Notes: generated by a model from the letters alone, not told the origin. Shown: positions 27,050 to 35,952, numbered from the stretch's first letter. The stretch is DNA of 64,000 nucleotides from Pseudomonas aestuarii (GCF_027988105.1 NZ_JAQJZJ010000014.1:23355-87354); one strand, 5' to 3'. Program-made: numbers and translations.

Positions 27050-27829
27050 ATGCTGATCGACTGGTTTACCGTCGCGGCCCAGGTGCTCAACTTCGTCGTG
27101 CTGGTCTGGTTGATGAAGCGCTTTCTCTACCGGCCGATTCTGCGTGCCATCGCCGCCCGCGAGCAGCTGATTGCCGCGCAGCTGGCCGCTGCCGCCGGGC
27201 AAAAGGCCGAAGCGCAACGCGAGCGCGCCGAGTTCGAGGCAAAGAATCAGGCCTTCGAGGCGCAACGTGCCTCACTGCTCAGCGAGGCCGTGGCGCAGGT
27301 GCAGCTTGAGCGCCAGCGCCTGCTGGAAAGCGCGCGCCAAGCGGCCGCGACCATGAGCGCCAAGCACCAGCAAGCGCTGCGCAATGACGCCGACAAGCTT
27401 AATCAGGCCCTGGCGCAGCGGGTCCAGCACGAGGTCTTCGCCATCGCCCGCAAGGCCCTGGCCGACCTGGCCGACTGCAGCCTGGAGGAGCGCCTGGTCG
27501 CGGTGTTTATCGAGCAGTTGCAGGGCCTCGAGGCGTCGGCGCAGCAGCAACTGGCCGAAGCCATTGCGCTCGGTACCGAGCCGGTGCTGCTGCGCAGCGC
27601 CTTCGAGTTGCCGGCCGCGCAACGCCGGCTGCTGCAAGACGCGTTGAATCACTGCTTTGCCGGCGAGATTGCCCTGCGTTTCGAACGCAAGGCCGAGCTG
27701 CTGGGCGGGATCGAGCTGAGCTGCAATGGCCAGCGCCTGGCCTGGAGCATCAGCGACTACCTGCAGGCGCTGCAGCAGGGTGTCGACGAACTGCTGCAGG
27801 CCCAACCCACCGCTGCGACCCAGCCATGA
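27050..27829 (+). CDS. atpF: N-ATPase subunit b with delta-like C-terminus
   Basis: The ATG at 27050 gives 259 residues, about 100 more than an ordinary b subunit. An N-terminal membrane helix (FTVAAQVLNFVVLVWLMKRFLY) leads into a long Ala/Glu/Gln/Arg coiled coil (~35-130). The last ~100 residues resemble the C-terminal part of subunit delta (LLGGIELSCNGQRLAWSISDYLQAL). No separate atpH occurs in the operon, so this protein probably does both peripheral-stalk jobs. It lies 4 bp after atpE and overlaps atpA by 4 bp. Confidence 0.92.
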   Translation: MLIDWFTVAAQVLNFVVLVWLMKRFLYRPILRAIAAREQLIAAQLAAAAGQKAEAQRERAEFEAKNQAFEAQRASLLSEAVAQVQLERQRLLESARQAAATMSAKHQQALRNDADKLNQALAQRVQHEVFAIARKALADLADCSLEERLVAVFIEQLQGLEASAQQQLAEAIALGTEPVLLRSAFELPAAQRRLLQDALNHCFAGEIALRFERKAELLGGIELSCNGQRLAWSISDYLQALQQGVDELLQAQPTAATQP

Positions 27830-29421
27830 ATGCCCCGCTGGAAGCGCTGCAGCAGGTGCTCGAGCGCACCCTGAACGGTATCGGCCAGACCCGCCAGGCC
27901 TTCCAGCCCCGGCTGCGGCTAAGCGAGGTCGGCACCATTACCCAGGTGTCCACCGGCATCGCCACTGTCAGTGGTCTGCCCGGCGCCGGCTTTGAGGAGT
28001 TGCTGAGTTTCCCCGGCGGCGTGTTCGGCATCGTCTTCAACCTCGACGAAACTGAAATAGGCGTGGTGCTGCTGGGCGATTACGCCCACCTGCACGCCGG
28101 CGATCAGGTCCAACGCACCGGTCGGGTGATGGATGTGGCAGTGGGCGAGGCGCTGCTTGGGCGGGTCATCGATCCCCTGGGGCAGCCCCTGGATGGTCTA
28201 GGGCCGCTGACCTGCAGCGCGCGCCTGCCGATCGAGCGGCCGGCGGCGCCGATCATGGACCGGGCGCCGGTCAGCCAGCCACTGCAGACCGGCCTCAAGG
28301 TCATCGATGCGCTGATTCCCATCGGTCGCGGTCAGCGCGAGTTGATTCTCGGCGACCGGCAGACGGGCAAGAGCGCCATCGCCCTGGATACCATTCTCAA
28401 TCAGCACGATCAGAACGTGCTCTGTGTCTATTGCGCCATCGGCCAGCGCGCCTCGGCGGTGGCCAAGGCCGTGACGATCCTGCGCGCAAAAGGCGCGCTG
28501 GCCTACACCGTGGTGCTGGTCACCGAGGGCAACGCGGCCCCTGGCCTGGCCTATATCGCACCTTATGCGGCGACCAGCATCGCCGAATACTTTATGCAGG
28601 CCGGGCGCGATGTGCTGATCGTCTACGACGACCTGACCCAGCATGCCCGCGCCTACCGCGAGCTGTCCCTGTTGCTGCGCCGGCCGCCGGGGCGTGAGGC
28701 ATTTCCCGGCGACATCTTCTATATCCACTCGCGTCTGCTGGAGCGTGCCACCCACCTGAACCCGGCACGCGGCGCGGGCTCGCTGACCGCGCTACCGGTC
28801 ATCGAGACCGAAGCCCAGGACATCTCCGCCTATATTCCGACCAACTTGATCTCTATTACCGACGGCCAGATCTACCTGTCGCCGGTGCTGTTCGAGCTGG
28901 GCGTATTGCCCGCCGTGGATGTCGGCAAGTCGGTGTCGCGGGTCGGCGGCAAGGCGCAGCGGCCGGCGTATCGCGCGGTGTCGGGCGATCTGAAACTGGC
29001 GTATGCGCAGTTCGAAGAACTGGAGACCTTTGCCCGCTTCGGTGCGCGCCTGGATGCCGACAGCCAGTTGGTTATCGAGCACGGCCGGCGGATTCGCGCC
29101 TGCCTGAAACAGGCGGAGTTCGCCCCGGTGCCGGTGTCGGCGCAAATCGCCACCTTGCTGGCCCTGAGCGGCGGGTTGTTCGATGACATTGCCCTGGCGC
29201 GGATGCGCGCGGCAGGCGCGGCGGTCGCCGCCGCGGCGGAACGCTTGCCTGAGGAACTGCGCGAGCGCCTGCAGGCAGCGGGCAAACTGCGTGAGGACGA
29301 CCGCGAGGCCATTATCGCGGCCGCTCGTCAGGCGCTACGGGCCTTGCAGGCCGAGAGCGCACCCGCGGCCGCCACTCAGGTGGCGGCTGAGCCGGACAGC
29401 CGCGTGGAGAGCCGGCCATGA
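27826..29421 (+). CDS. atpA: N-ATPase subunit alpha
   Basis: A 531-residue alpha subunit with the nucleotide-binding P-loop ILGDRQTGKSAIALDT, the IGQRASAVAK stretch, and the VYDDLTQHARAYRELSLLLRRPPGREAFPGD region. The C-terminus is extended and Ala-rich. It overlaps atpF by ATGA and atpG by ATGA, so translation is coupled. Confidence 0.96.
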   Translation: MNAPLEALQQVLERTLNGIGQTRQAFQPRLRLSEVGTITQVSTGIATVSGLPGAGFEELLSFPGGVFGIVFNLDETEIGVVLLGDYAHLHAGDQVQRTGRVMDVAVGEALLGRVIDPLGQPLDGLGPLTCSARLPIERPAAPIMDRAPVSQPLQTGLKVIDALIPIGRGQRELILGDRQTGKSAIALDTILNQHDQNVLCVYCAIGQRASAVAKAVTILRAKGALAYTVVLVTEGNAAPGLAYIAPYAATSIAEYFMQAGRDVLIVYDDLTQHARAYRELSLLLRRPPGREAFPGDIFYIHSRLLERATHLNPARGAGSLTALPVIETEAQDISAYIPTNLISITDGQIYLSPVLFELGVLPAVDVGKSVSRVGGKAQRPAYRAVSGDLKLAYAQFEELETFARFGARLDADSQLVIEHGRRIRACLKQAEFAPVPVSAQIATLLALSGGLFDDIALARMRAAGAAVAAAAERLPEELRERLQAAGKLREDDREAIIAAARQALRALQAESAPAAATQVAAEPDSRVESRP

Positions 29422-30296
29422 GCGATACCTCGGCCAGCCTGCGCCGCAGCATCGCCAGCGCTGGCGATCTGCAGTCGGTGGTGCGGTCGATGAAAGCCCT
29501 GGCTGGCGCCAGCATCGGCCAGTATGAGCAATCGGTGCTGGCCCTGGCCGAGTACTATCGCAGCGTCGAGCTGGGCCTGAGTCTGTGTCTGCGCCAGCCC
29601 CAGGCGCGCCGGGCCATCGAGCCCGCGCCCGCAGCGAAGGACGCCATCGGCGCTATCGTGTTTGGCTCCGATCAGGGGCTGGTGGGCCAGTTCAATGAGC
29701 GGGTGGCCGAGTTCGCTATCCAGGCCCTCGCCGATATCCCCGGCGACCTGCAGGTCTGGGCGGTGGGCGAGCGTGTGCATGGCTGCCTGGAGCAGGCCGG
29801 TCTGCCGCTCAAGGGGTTGTTCCGCGTGCCCAGTTCGGTAAAGGGCATTGCGCCGCTGGTGGGGCAGATTCAGCTGGACAGCGAGGCGCACCTGACCAAT
29901 GAGCGGGCGCGTTTTTATGTGTTTCATAATCGTCCGCAGGTCGGCATGAGCTACGCACCTGTCAGTCAGCGACTGTTGCCCCTGGACCGGCAATGGCAGC
30001 AGGATCTGGCGCACATTTCCTGGCCCAGCGGCGCGCTGCCGGAAATTCTTCATGACGCCGGGCAAACCCTGCGCGCGCTGATTCGCGAATACCTGTTCAT
30101 TTCGCTGTTTCGCGCCTGCGCCGAGTCGCTGGCCAGCGAGAACGCCAGCCGCCTGGCGGCGATGCAGCGGGCGGATAAAAATATCGAGGAGTTGCTGGAA
30201 CAGCTGCACAGTGACTTCAACCGCCTGCGCCAGAGCAGCATCGATGCCGAGCTGTTCGAGGTGATCTCCGGGTACGAGTCGCTGACATCGCGCTAG
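29418..30296 (+). CDS. atpG: N-ATPase subunit gamma
   Basis: A 292-residue gamma subunit, more diverged than alpha and beta, as usual in N-ATPases. The N-terminal helix (SLRRSIASAGDLQSVVRSMKALA) and C-terminal helix (NRLRQSSIDAELFEVISGYESL) form the rotor coiled coil. The middle has VFGSDQGLVGQFNE. The stop codon TAG lies inside the CTAG target duplication of the MITE-like element that begins here. Last gene of the operon. Confidence 0.93.
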   Translation: MSDTSASLRRSIASAGDLQSVVRSMKALAGASIGQYEQSVLALAEYYRSVELGLSLCLRQPQARRAIEPAPAAKDAIGAIVFGSDQGLVGQFNERVAEFAIQALADIPGDLQVWAVGERVHGCLEQAGLPLKGLFRVPSSVKGIAPLVGQIQLDSEAHLTNERARFYVFHNRPQVGMSYAPVSQRLLPLDRQWQQDLAHISWPSGALPEILHDAGQTLRALIREYLFISLFRACAESLASENASRLAAMQRADKNIEELLEQLHSDFNRLRQSSIDAELFEVISGYESLTSR

Positions 30297-30461
30297 CAGC
30301 CTGCCGGACTTGACCGTCCGTAGCGAGGGAAAGTCCGGTTTGAGGCAGTTTTTGGGCTCTTTTGAGGCGAATAGTCGCTCTATTTAACGAAAAAGAGCGC
30401 AGAAAATGACCAAATCCGGCTTTTCCGCAGTAGGACAGTGTTAAGTCCGACAGGCTGCTAG
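30293..30461. mobile_element. MITE-like element with CTAG target duplication
   Basis: A 169-bp non-coding element. The ends CTAGCAGCCTG...GGACTT and AAGTCC...CAGGCTGCTAG are inverted repeats of 19 bp with one mismatch. The outer CTAG on both sides is best read as a 4-bp target duplication around a 161-bp element with ~15-bp inverted termini. A palindromic YTAR-type duplication is known for part of the IS5 family, so a MITE mobilised by such a transposase is likely. It sits exactly on the atpG stop codon, which the duplication preserves. Confidence 0.7.
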
Positions 30462-30471
30462 GCACCGGCGC

Positions 30472-30825
30472 TTATGCCAGGTGCTCGGGTTGCACCGCCT
30501 CACCGGACTTGAGGTCGAGGCGCTGGCGGATGTCTTCGAACATGGCGTCGTATTTGTGGTGCATTGAAATGATATTCGCCGTTTTCGGCAGGCCGTGTTT
30601 CTGCGCCAGGTGGAAACAGTTGCTGGCAAAGTTGCACGCCATGTCCCTGGGCAGTTCGAACGCCTCGGTAAAGGTTGTGCCGTTGATTTCACCGTGCATG
30701 CTGAAGTGCATGGCTGTACCCGTCGCGGGGGCATTGACCACCTGATACTCGACGTGGATGTCGTAGCCAAAGTCGTTGGGTTGCAAGGGCGCACGGGTGA
30801 TATGCAGATGGCCGGGTTCGCTCAT
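30472..30825 (-). CDS. DUF5064 family protein
   Basis: A 117-residue soluble protein starting MSEPGHLHITRAPLQPND at the ATG complementary to 30823-30825, preceded by an AGGAG-type site; the longer ORF is rejected. Family DUF5064 is confined to Pseudomonas and relatives, has no known function, and often sits after arcC. It contains His/Cys residues (MHFSMHG, FHLAQKHG) but no recognised catalytic motif. It is probably co-transcribed with arcDABC. Confidence 0.8.
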   Translation of the reverse strand: MSEPGHLHITRAPLQPNDFGYDIHVEYQVVNAPATGTAMHFSMHGEINGTTFTEAFELPRDMACNFASNCFHLAQKHGLPKTANIISMHHKYDAMFEDIRQRLDLKSGEAVQPEHLA

Positions 30826-30859
30826 GGGTGAGGCTCCTGTCAGTGTGGGCATGGGGATG

Positions 30860-31789
30860 TCAGTGATAATGAATGCCCGGTTGCGCGGTGCTGATCCGGG
30901 TGCCGGCCTTGCCTTGAACAATGGCTTGGATATCCGCCAATGAGCCGATCACCGCGACTTTGCCGGTATGGCGGGCGAATTCGCAGGCGGCCTGGACCTT
31001 GGGCCCCATGGAACCGGCGGCAAAGTCGAACTCGGCCAGTGCGTCCGGGTGGGCGACGCTGATGGATTTTTGCGTCGCCTGGCCCCAGTCGCTAAACACC
31101 GCGCTGACATCGGTGGCAATCACCAGCAGATCGCTGTCCAGTTGTTCGGCCAGTAGCGCCGAGCACAGGTCCTTGTCGATCACCGCTTCCACGCCCTTGA
31201 GCTTGCCGTCTGTGCCGTACAACGTGGGGATACCGCCGCCGCCGGCGCAGATGACGATGCAGCCTTTCTCCAGCAGCCAGGTGATCGGGCGGATTTCGAA
31301 GATCCGGGTCGGCCGCGGGCTGGCGACCACGCGGCGAAACTGCTCGCCATCGGCGGCGATGCTCCAGCCGTTTTCGGCGGCCAGGCGCTCGGCCTCGGCC
31401 TTGCTGTAGACCGGGCCAATCGGTTTGCTCGGGTGTTGAAAGGCCGGGTCGGCCGGGTCGACTTCCACCTGGGTCAGCAGGGTGGCGAAAGGCACCTCGA
31501 CGGGCAGCAGGTTGCCCAGTTCCTGTTCGATCATGTAGCCGATCATGCCTTCGGTTTCGGCGCCCAGCACATCCAGCGGATAGGGGTTGAGCGAGGTGTA
31601 AGCGGCGGCCTGCAAGGAGAGCAGGCCGACCTGAGGGCCGTTGCCGTGCGCCACGACCAGCTCGACACCCGGGGCTATTTTGGCCAGCTGTTCGGCGGCG
31701 ATACGGATATTGATCCGTTGATTGTCCGCCGTCATGGGTTGACCGCGGCGAAGGAGGGCGTTGCCGCCCAGTGCGACGACGATACGCAT
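30860..31789 (-). CDS. arcC: Carbamate kinase ArcC
   Basis: A 309-residue kinase that makes ATP from carbamoyl phosphate and ADP, the energy-yielding last step of the arginine deiminase pathway. The N-terminus RIVVALGGNALLRRG is the family hallmark. LVVAHGNGPQVGLLSLQ, GGGGIPT and VIDKDLCSALLAEQL form the active site. The start ATG is complementary to 31787-31789. A hairpin separates it from arcB. Confidence 0.97.
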   Translation of the reverse strand: MRIVVALGGNALLRRGQPMTADNQRINIRIAAEQLAKIAPGVELVVAHGNGPQVGLLSLQAAAYTSLNPYPLDVLGAETEGMIGYMIEQELGNLLPVEVPFATLLTQVEVDPADPAFQHPSKPIGPVYSKAEAERLAAENGWSIAADGEQFRRVVASPRPTRIFEIRPITWLLEKGCIVICAGGGGIPTLYGTDGKLKGVEAVIDKDLCSALLAEQLDSDLLVIATDVSAVFSDWGQATQKSISVAHPDALAEFDFAAGSMGPKVQAACEFARHTGKVAVIGSLADIQAIVQGKAGTRISTAQPGIHYH

Positions 31790-31859
31790 AGTGCATGTCC
31801 CCTAGAGGTGATGGCTTTTGCCTGCCAGCGACTGACTGGCCAGCAGCGTGCACCGTGCG

Positions 31860-31885
31860 GCGTGGCTGGCCAGCGCCAGCCACGC
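31860..31885 (-). repeat. arcB-arcC intergenic hairpin
   Basis: A perfect 11-bp stem GCGTGGCTGGC (31860-31870) / GCCAGCCACGC (31875-31885) with a CAGC loop and no U-run. Placed directly after arcB, it probably stabilises or delimits processed arc mRNA rather than ending transcription. Confidence 0.6.
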
Positions 31886-31899
31886 GGGCGCATCAGCGG

Positions 31900-32910
31900 T
31901 CAGATATCAGCCAGAGCCGAAACCAGAATGGCCTTGATGGTGTGCATGCGGTTTTCCGCCTGATCGAAGGCAATATTGGCCGGCGATTCGAACACCTCTT
32001 CGGTGACTTCCACGCCGTTTGCCAGGTTCGGGTGGCGCTCGGCCAGCGCCTTGCCCACTTCGGTCTCGCTGTTATGAAAGGCTGGCAGGCAATGCATGAA
32101 TTTCACCCGGGGATTGCCCGCGGCTTTCATCATCTGCGCATTCACCTGGTAGGGCAGCAGCTGGGCGATGCGCTGATCCCATACCTCGGCGGGTTCGCCC
32201 ATGGAGACCCAGACATCGGTATGGATGAAATCAACGTCCTTGACCGCTTCCCTGGGGTCATCGGTGAGGGTCAGGCGCGCGCCACTGGCGTCGGCAAAGG
32301 CTTGGCATTGGGCGATGAACTCGGGCGCCGGCCAGAGCTCCTTGGGCGCGCCGATACGCACGTCCATGCCCAGCTTGGCGCCGACCATCAGCAGCGAGTT
32401 GCCCATGTTGTAGCGGGCATCGCCGAGGTAGGCGTAGCTGATGTCATGCAGCGGTTTGTCGCTGTGCTCGCGCATGGTCAGCACGTCGGCAATCATCTGG
32501 GTCGGGTGGAATTCTGCCGTCAGGCCATTGAACACCGGCACGCCGGCGTACTTGGCCAGCTCCTCGACTATTTCCTGGCCGAAACCACGGTACTCGATGG
32601 CGTCGAACATGCGCCCCAATACGCGGGCGGTGTCCTTCATGCTTTCCTTGTGGCCGATCTGCGAGGAGCCCGGTTCTATCAGGGTGACATGGGCGCCCTG
32701 GTCATGGGCCGCGACCTCGAAGGCGCAGCGGGTGCGGGTCGAACTCTTTTCGAAGATCAGGGCGATGTTCTTGCGCTGGAGGTGCTGTTGCTCGGTGCCG
32801 GTGTACTTGGCGCGTTTCAGGTCGCGGGCCAGATCCAGCAGGTAGCGCAGTTCCTGAGGGGTGTGATGCATCAAGCTGAGCAGGTTGCGGTTGTGCAGAT
32901 TAAAAGCCAT
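31900..32910 (-). CDS. arcB: Catabolic ornithine carbamoyltransferase ArcB
   Basis: A 336-residue enzyme converting citrulline and phosphate to ornithine and carbamoyl phosphate. Carbamoyl-phosphate motifs SSTRTRCAFEVA and HPTQMIAD and the ornithine-site HCLPAFHN are present. The length and the MAFNLHNRNLLSLMHHTPQEL N-terminus fit the catabolic rather than the biosynthetic (ArgF) enzyme. Second-to-last enzyme gene in the arc operon. Confidence 0.96.
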   Translation of the reverse strand: MAFNLHNRNLLSLMHHTPQELRYLLDLARDLKRAKYTGTEQQHLQRKNIALIFEKSSTRTRCAFEVAAHDQGAHVTLIEPGSSQIGHKESMKDTARVLGRMFDAIEYRGFGQEIVEELAKYAGVPVFNGLTAEFHPTQMIADVLTMREHSDKPLHDISYAYLGDARYNMGNSLLMVGAKLGMDVRIGAPKELWPAPEFIAQCQAFADASGARLTLTDDPREAVKDVDFIHTDVWVSMGEPAEVWDQRIAQLLPYQVNAQMMKAAGNPRVKFMHCLPAFHNSETEVGKALAERHPNLANGVEVTEEVFESPANIAFDQAENRMHTIKAILVSALADI

Positions 32911-32936
32911 GACAGTTTCCTTGTGAGAAATGGGCG

Positions 32937-32961
32937 CGGCAGGCTTGGGTAAAGCCTGCCG
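32937..32961 (-). repeat. arcA-arcB intergenic hairpin
   Basis: Stem CGGCAGGCTT (32937-32946) / AAGCCTGCCG (32952-32961) in the short gap after arcA, without a U-run. Same arrangement as after arcB; it likely marks an mRNA processing or stability boundary. Confidence 0.6.
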
Positions 32962-32968
32962 AGCGCAA

Positions 32969-34222
32969 TTAGTAATCGACAGGGTCTCGGATGATTGGGC
33001 AGCTCATGCAATGGCCGCCGCCGCGACCGCGACCCAGTTCGCTGGCGTCGATGGTGATGACTTCCACCCCGGCCTTGCGCAGCTGGGTATTGGTGTAGGT
33101 GTTGCGGTCGTAACCGATCACCACCCCCGGTTCGAGGGCCAGCACATTGTTGCCATCATCCCACTGCTCGCGTTCGGCCTCGTAGCTGTCACCACCGGTT
33201 TGTACTGCGCGCAGTTGCTTGAGGTTCAGCGCTTCGGCCACCACCTGCAGGAATGGCTGGTCTTCGCGGCGAATATCGATGCCGCCGGGTTTGCTCGGGT
33301 CGGGGCGCAAGCTGAACGGCACGATCTGGTCGACCACGTCGGGGAAGATCGTCACCAGGTCGCGATCGCAGAAGCTGAATACCGTGTCCAGGTGCATGGC
33401 CGCCCGCGACTGCGGCAGGCCGGCGACTATCACCCGCTCGACCGCGCCCTTGGCGAACAGGTTCTGCGCCAGCTGGCCGATGGCCTGGCGCGAGCTGCGC
33501 TCGCCCATGCCGATCAGCACCACACCGTTACCAATCGGCATTACGTCGCCCCCTTCCAGGCTGGCCGAACCGTGGTCGAGGTCCGGGTCGCCGTACCAGG
33601 TTGCGAAGTCGGCGTTGGCGAATTCGGGGTGGAACCGGTAGATGGCCGTGGCCAGCAGGGTTTCCTGGCGGCGCGCCGGCCAATGCATCGGATTGAGGGT
33701 GACGCCGCCGTAAATCCAGCAGCTGGTGTCACGGGTGAACAGGGTGTTGGGCAGCGGTGGCACGACAAAGCTGGCCGGGCCGATAAAGTCGCCGAGCATC
33801 TTCAGGCTGGCGCTTTCGCCCAGTCCTTTGAGCAGATCGCGCACGGATACTCCGCCGATCAGGTATTCGGCGAGAACCCGAGGTTCCTGGCCTTCCAGCC
33901 AGCTGCGCACGTCGTTCTGCAGGCCGATACCGACCAGGTTGGCGGTGATCTTGCGGTCGAGAATCCATTGCAGCGCCGCAGGGTTCTGTACGGTTTCGCT
34001 GAGCAGGTTATGCATCTCCAGCACGTCGACGCCACGCTCGCGCATCTTGCTGACAAAGTCGAAGTGGTCGCGCTTGGCCTGGCTGACCCAGATCACGTCA
34101 TCGAACAGCAGTTCATCGCTGTTGTTCGGCGTCAGGCGCAGGTGCGCCAAGCCTGGCGAACAGACCATAACCTTGTGCAGCTTGCCGACTTCGGAATGCA
34201 CCCCGAGTTTTCCAATACTCAT
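32969..34222 (-). CDS. arcA: Arginine deiminase ArcA
   Basis: A 417-residue hydrolase converting arginine to citrulline and ammonia, first enzyme of the pathway. Guanidine-hydrolase motifs are FTRDTSCWIYGG, MHLDTVFSFCD and the C-terminal GRGRGGGHCMSCPI with the nucleophilic Cys. It is 17 bp after arcD. Together with ArcB and ArcC it supplies ATP from arginine under oxygen limitation. Confidence 0.97.
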   Translation of the reverse strand: MSIGKLGVHSEVGKLHKVMVCSPGLAHLRLTPNNSDELLFDDVIWVSQAKRDHFDFVSKMRERGVDVLEMHNLLSETVQNPAALQWILDRKITANLVGIGLQNDVRSWLEGQEPRVLAEYLIGGVSVRDLLKGLGESASLKMLGDFIGPASFVVPPLPNTLFTRDTSCWIYGGVTLNPMHWPARRQETLLATAIYRFHPEFANADFATWYGDPDLDHGSASLEGGDVMPIGNGVVLIGMGERSSRQAIGQLAQNLFAKGAVERVIVAGLPQSRAAMHLDTVFSFCDRDLVTIFPDVVDQIVPFSLRPDPSKPGGIDIRREDQPFLQVVAEALNLKQLRAVQTGGDSYEAEREQWDDGNNVLALEPGVVIGYDRNTYTNTQLRKAGVEVITIDASELGRGRGGGHCMSCPIIRDPVDY

Positions 34223-34239
34223 GTCATAAATTCCTTCTG

Positions 34240-35667
34240 TTAGAGGCTGAGGAAGCCGGCATAGAGGCTATAGGCGGCAATGCCGGCACCGGTCAACACG
34301 GCCAGGAAAATCAGTTGCTCCACGCGGGTGAAAACAGCCTGGCCCTGCTCGCGCCTGGCTTTGGCGAAGAACAGCGCACCCGGCGCATAGAGCAGCGCGG
34401 ACAGCAGGACGTACTGCACACCGCCGGCATACACCAGCCACACCGCATAGATCACCGCGATCAGGCCGATTAGCAGATCCTTGCGCCGCGCACCAGGCTG
34501 GCCTTCGTAGGTCTCGCCGCGTACCGCCAGCAGCACCGCATAGGCGGCGGACCAGAAATATGGCAGCAGAATCATCGAAGTGGCCAGGTACAGCAGCTTG
34601 AGGTAGGTGGCGTCGTTGAACAGGGTGACGATCAGAAACAGCTGGATCAGGCCGTTGGACAACCACAGCGCATTGACCGGCGCGTGCTTGGCGTTTTCCT
34701 TTTTCAGGAAGTTCGGCATGGTCTGATCGCGCGCACCAACGAACAGGATCTCTGCACACAGCAGGGTCCAGGACAGCAGCGCGCCGAGCAGCGAAACGAT
34801 CAGGCCGATGCCAATCAGCGCCGCGCCCCAGGGGCCGACCACCTGCTGCAGCACGCCAGCCATGGAGGGGTTCTTCAATCCGGCCAGTTCGGCCTGGCTG
34901 AGGATGCCCATGGACAGCACGTTGACCATCACCAATAGCAGCAATACCCCAAGGAAACCGATCACCGTGGCCTTGCCGACATCGGCGCGGCTCTCGGCGC
35001 GCGCCGAATAAACGCTGGCCCCTTCGATGCCGATAAACACCCAGACGGTGACCAGCATCATGTTGCGCACCTGATCCAGCACGCTGCCCAGCTCCAGGTT
35101 GCCGCGCCCCCAGAAATCGGCGGTGAATACCTCGAGCTGAAAGGCGATGGCGGTGAGGACGACAAACAGCAGCAGCGGCACGATCTTGGCAACGGTGGTC
35201 ACCAAGTTGATGAAGGCGGCCTCGCGGATGCCGCGCAGCACCAGAAAATGCACGGCCCAGAGCAGCAGCGAGGCGCCGATGATGGCGGCCGGGGTATTGC
35301 CTTCACCAAAGATCGGGAAGAAATAGCCCAGGGTGCTGAACAGCAGGACGAAGTAGCTGACGTTGCCGATCCAGGCGCTGATCCAGTAGCCCCAGGCCGA
35401 GGAGAAACCCATGTAGTCACCAAAACCGGCCTTGGCGTAGGCGTAGACCCCGGCATCCAGTTCCGGTTTGCGCACGGCCAGGCTCTGGAAGACGAAGGCC
35501 AGGGTCAGCATGCCGACCGCGGTGATGGCCCAGCCGATCAGGATGGCCCCGGCGCTGGCGCTGGCCGCCATGTTCTGTGGCAGCGAGAAGATCCCCCCGC
35601 CGACCATCGAGCCCACCACCAGGGCGACCAGTGCGGCCAGTCGCAGTTTTGTGGAAGCCTGGGGCAT
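34240..35667 (-). CDS. arcD: Arginine/ornithine antiporter ArcD
   Basis: A 475-residue APC-superfamily transporter with about 13 membrane helices, exchanging arginine for ornithine without net energy cost. GSMVGGGIFSLPQNMA in helix 1 is typical. The start is the ATG complementary to 35665-35667, preceded by CAAGGAGAAACACC; an earlier ATG 33 bp upstream lacks a ribosome site. First gene of arcDABC; an ANR-like site lies ~65 bp upstream. Confidence 0.95.
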   Translation of the reverse strand: MPQASTKLRLAALVALVVGSMVGGGIFSLPQNMAASASAGAILIGWAITAVGMLTLAFVFQSLAVRKPELDAGVYAYAKAGFGDYMGFSSAWGYWISAWIGNVSYFVLLFSTLGYFFPIFGEGNTPAAIIGASLLLWAVHFLVLRGIREAAFINLVTTVAKIVPLLLFVVLTAIAFQLEVFTADFWGRGNLELGSVLDQVRNMMLVTVWVFIGIEGASVYSARAESRADVGKATVIGFLGVLLLLVMVNVLSMGILSQAELAGLKNPSMAGVLQQVVGPWGAALIGIGLIVSLLGALLSWTLLCAEILFVGARDQTMPNFLKKENAKHAPVNALWLSNGLIQLFLIVTLFNDATYLKLLYLATSMILLPYFWSAAYAVLLAVRGETYEGQPGARRKDLLIGLIAVIYAVWLVYAGGVQYVLLSALLYAPGALFFAKARREQGQAVFTRVEQLIFLAVLTGAGIAAYSLYAGFLSL

Positions 35668-35726
35668 GGTGTTTCTCCTTGAGGGTATGGCGAGCGCCAT
35701 TGACCCACGTCGGGCCTCAGGCGGTG

Positions 35727-35740
35727 CTGACCTGGGTCAA
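35727..35740 (-). promoter_or_regulatory. ANR/FNR-like site of the arc operon
   Basis: On the minus strand this reads TTGACCCAGGTCAG, fitting TTGAY-N4-RTCAR, a slightly degenerate form of TTGAT-N4-ATCAA. Its centre is ~66 bp before the arcD ATG. A class II activator at -41.5 would place the start near 35692 with a ~25-nt leader. Anaerobic control of arc by ANR is established in P. aeruginosa. Confidence 0.55.
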
Positions 35741-35923
35741 GGGTAGGAGGGGGGCAGCCGATGGCCGGGTTCTCCCGGGCGATGTCCCGGCTGGGTGTTG
35801 AGTCCGGTCGCCGCCTGTGGCCGCCGCTCAACCGCGAATCTTGTCTGTGTTTAGACGTGGTTCGCGGATAAACCCGTGACTACAAAATATTGCCCTCGTG
35901 CAGCCTGTGACCGGAATAGCGCC

Positions 35924-35952
35924 CAAAAAAAGCCCGGCACTGAGGCCGGGCT
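35924..35952 (-). terminator. Rho-independent terminator of dctPQM
   Basis: On the minus strand, a stem AGCCCGGC / GCCGGGCT (35945-35952 with 35931-35938) is followed by T7. It lies ~40 bp after the dctM stop. The rest of 35668-35990 holds the arc promoter region and no gene. Confidence 0.85.
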
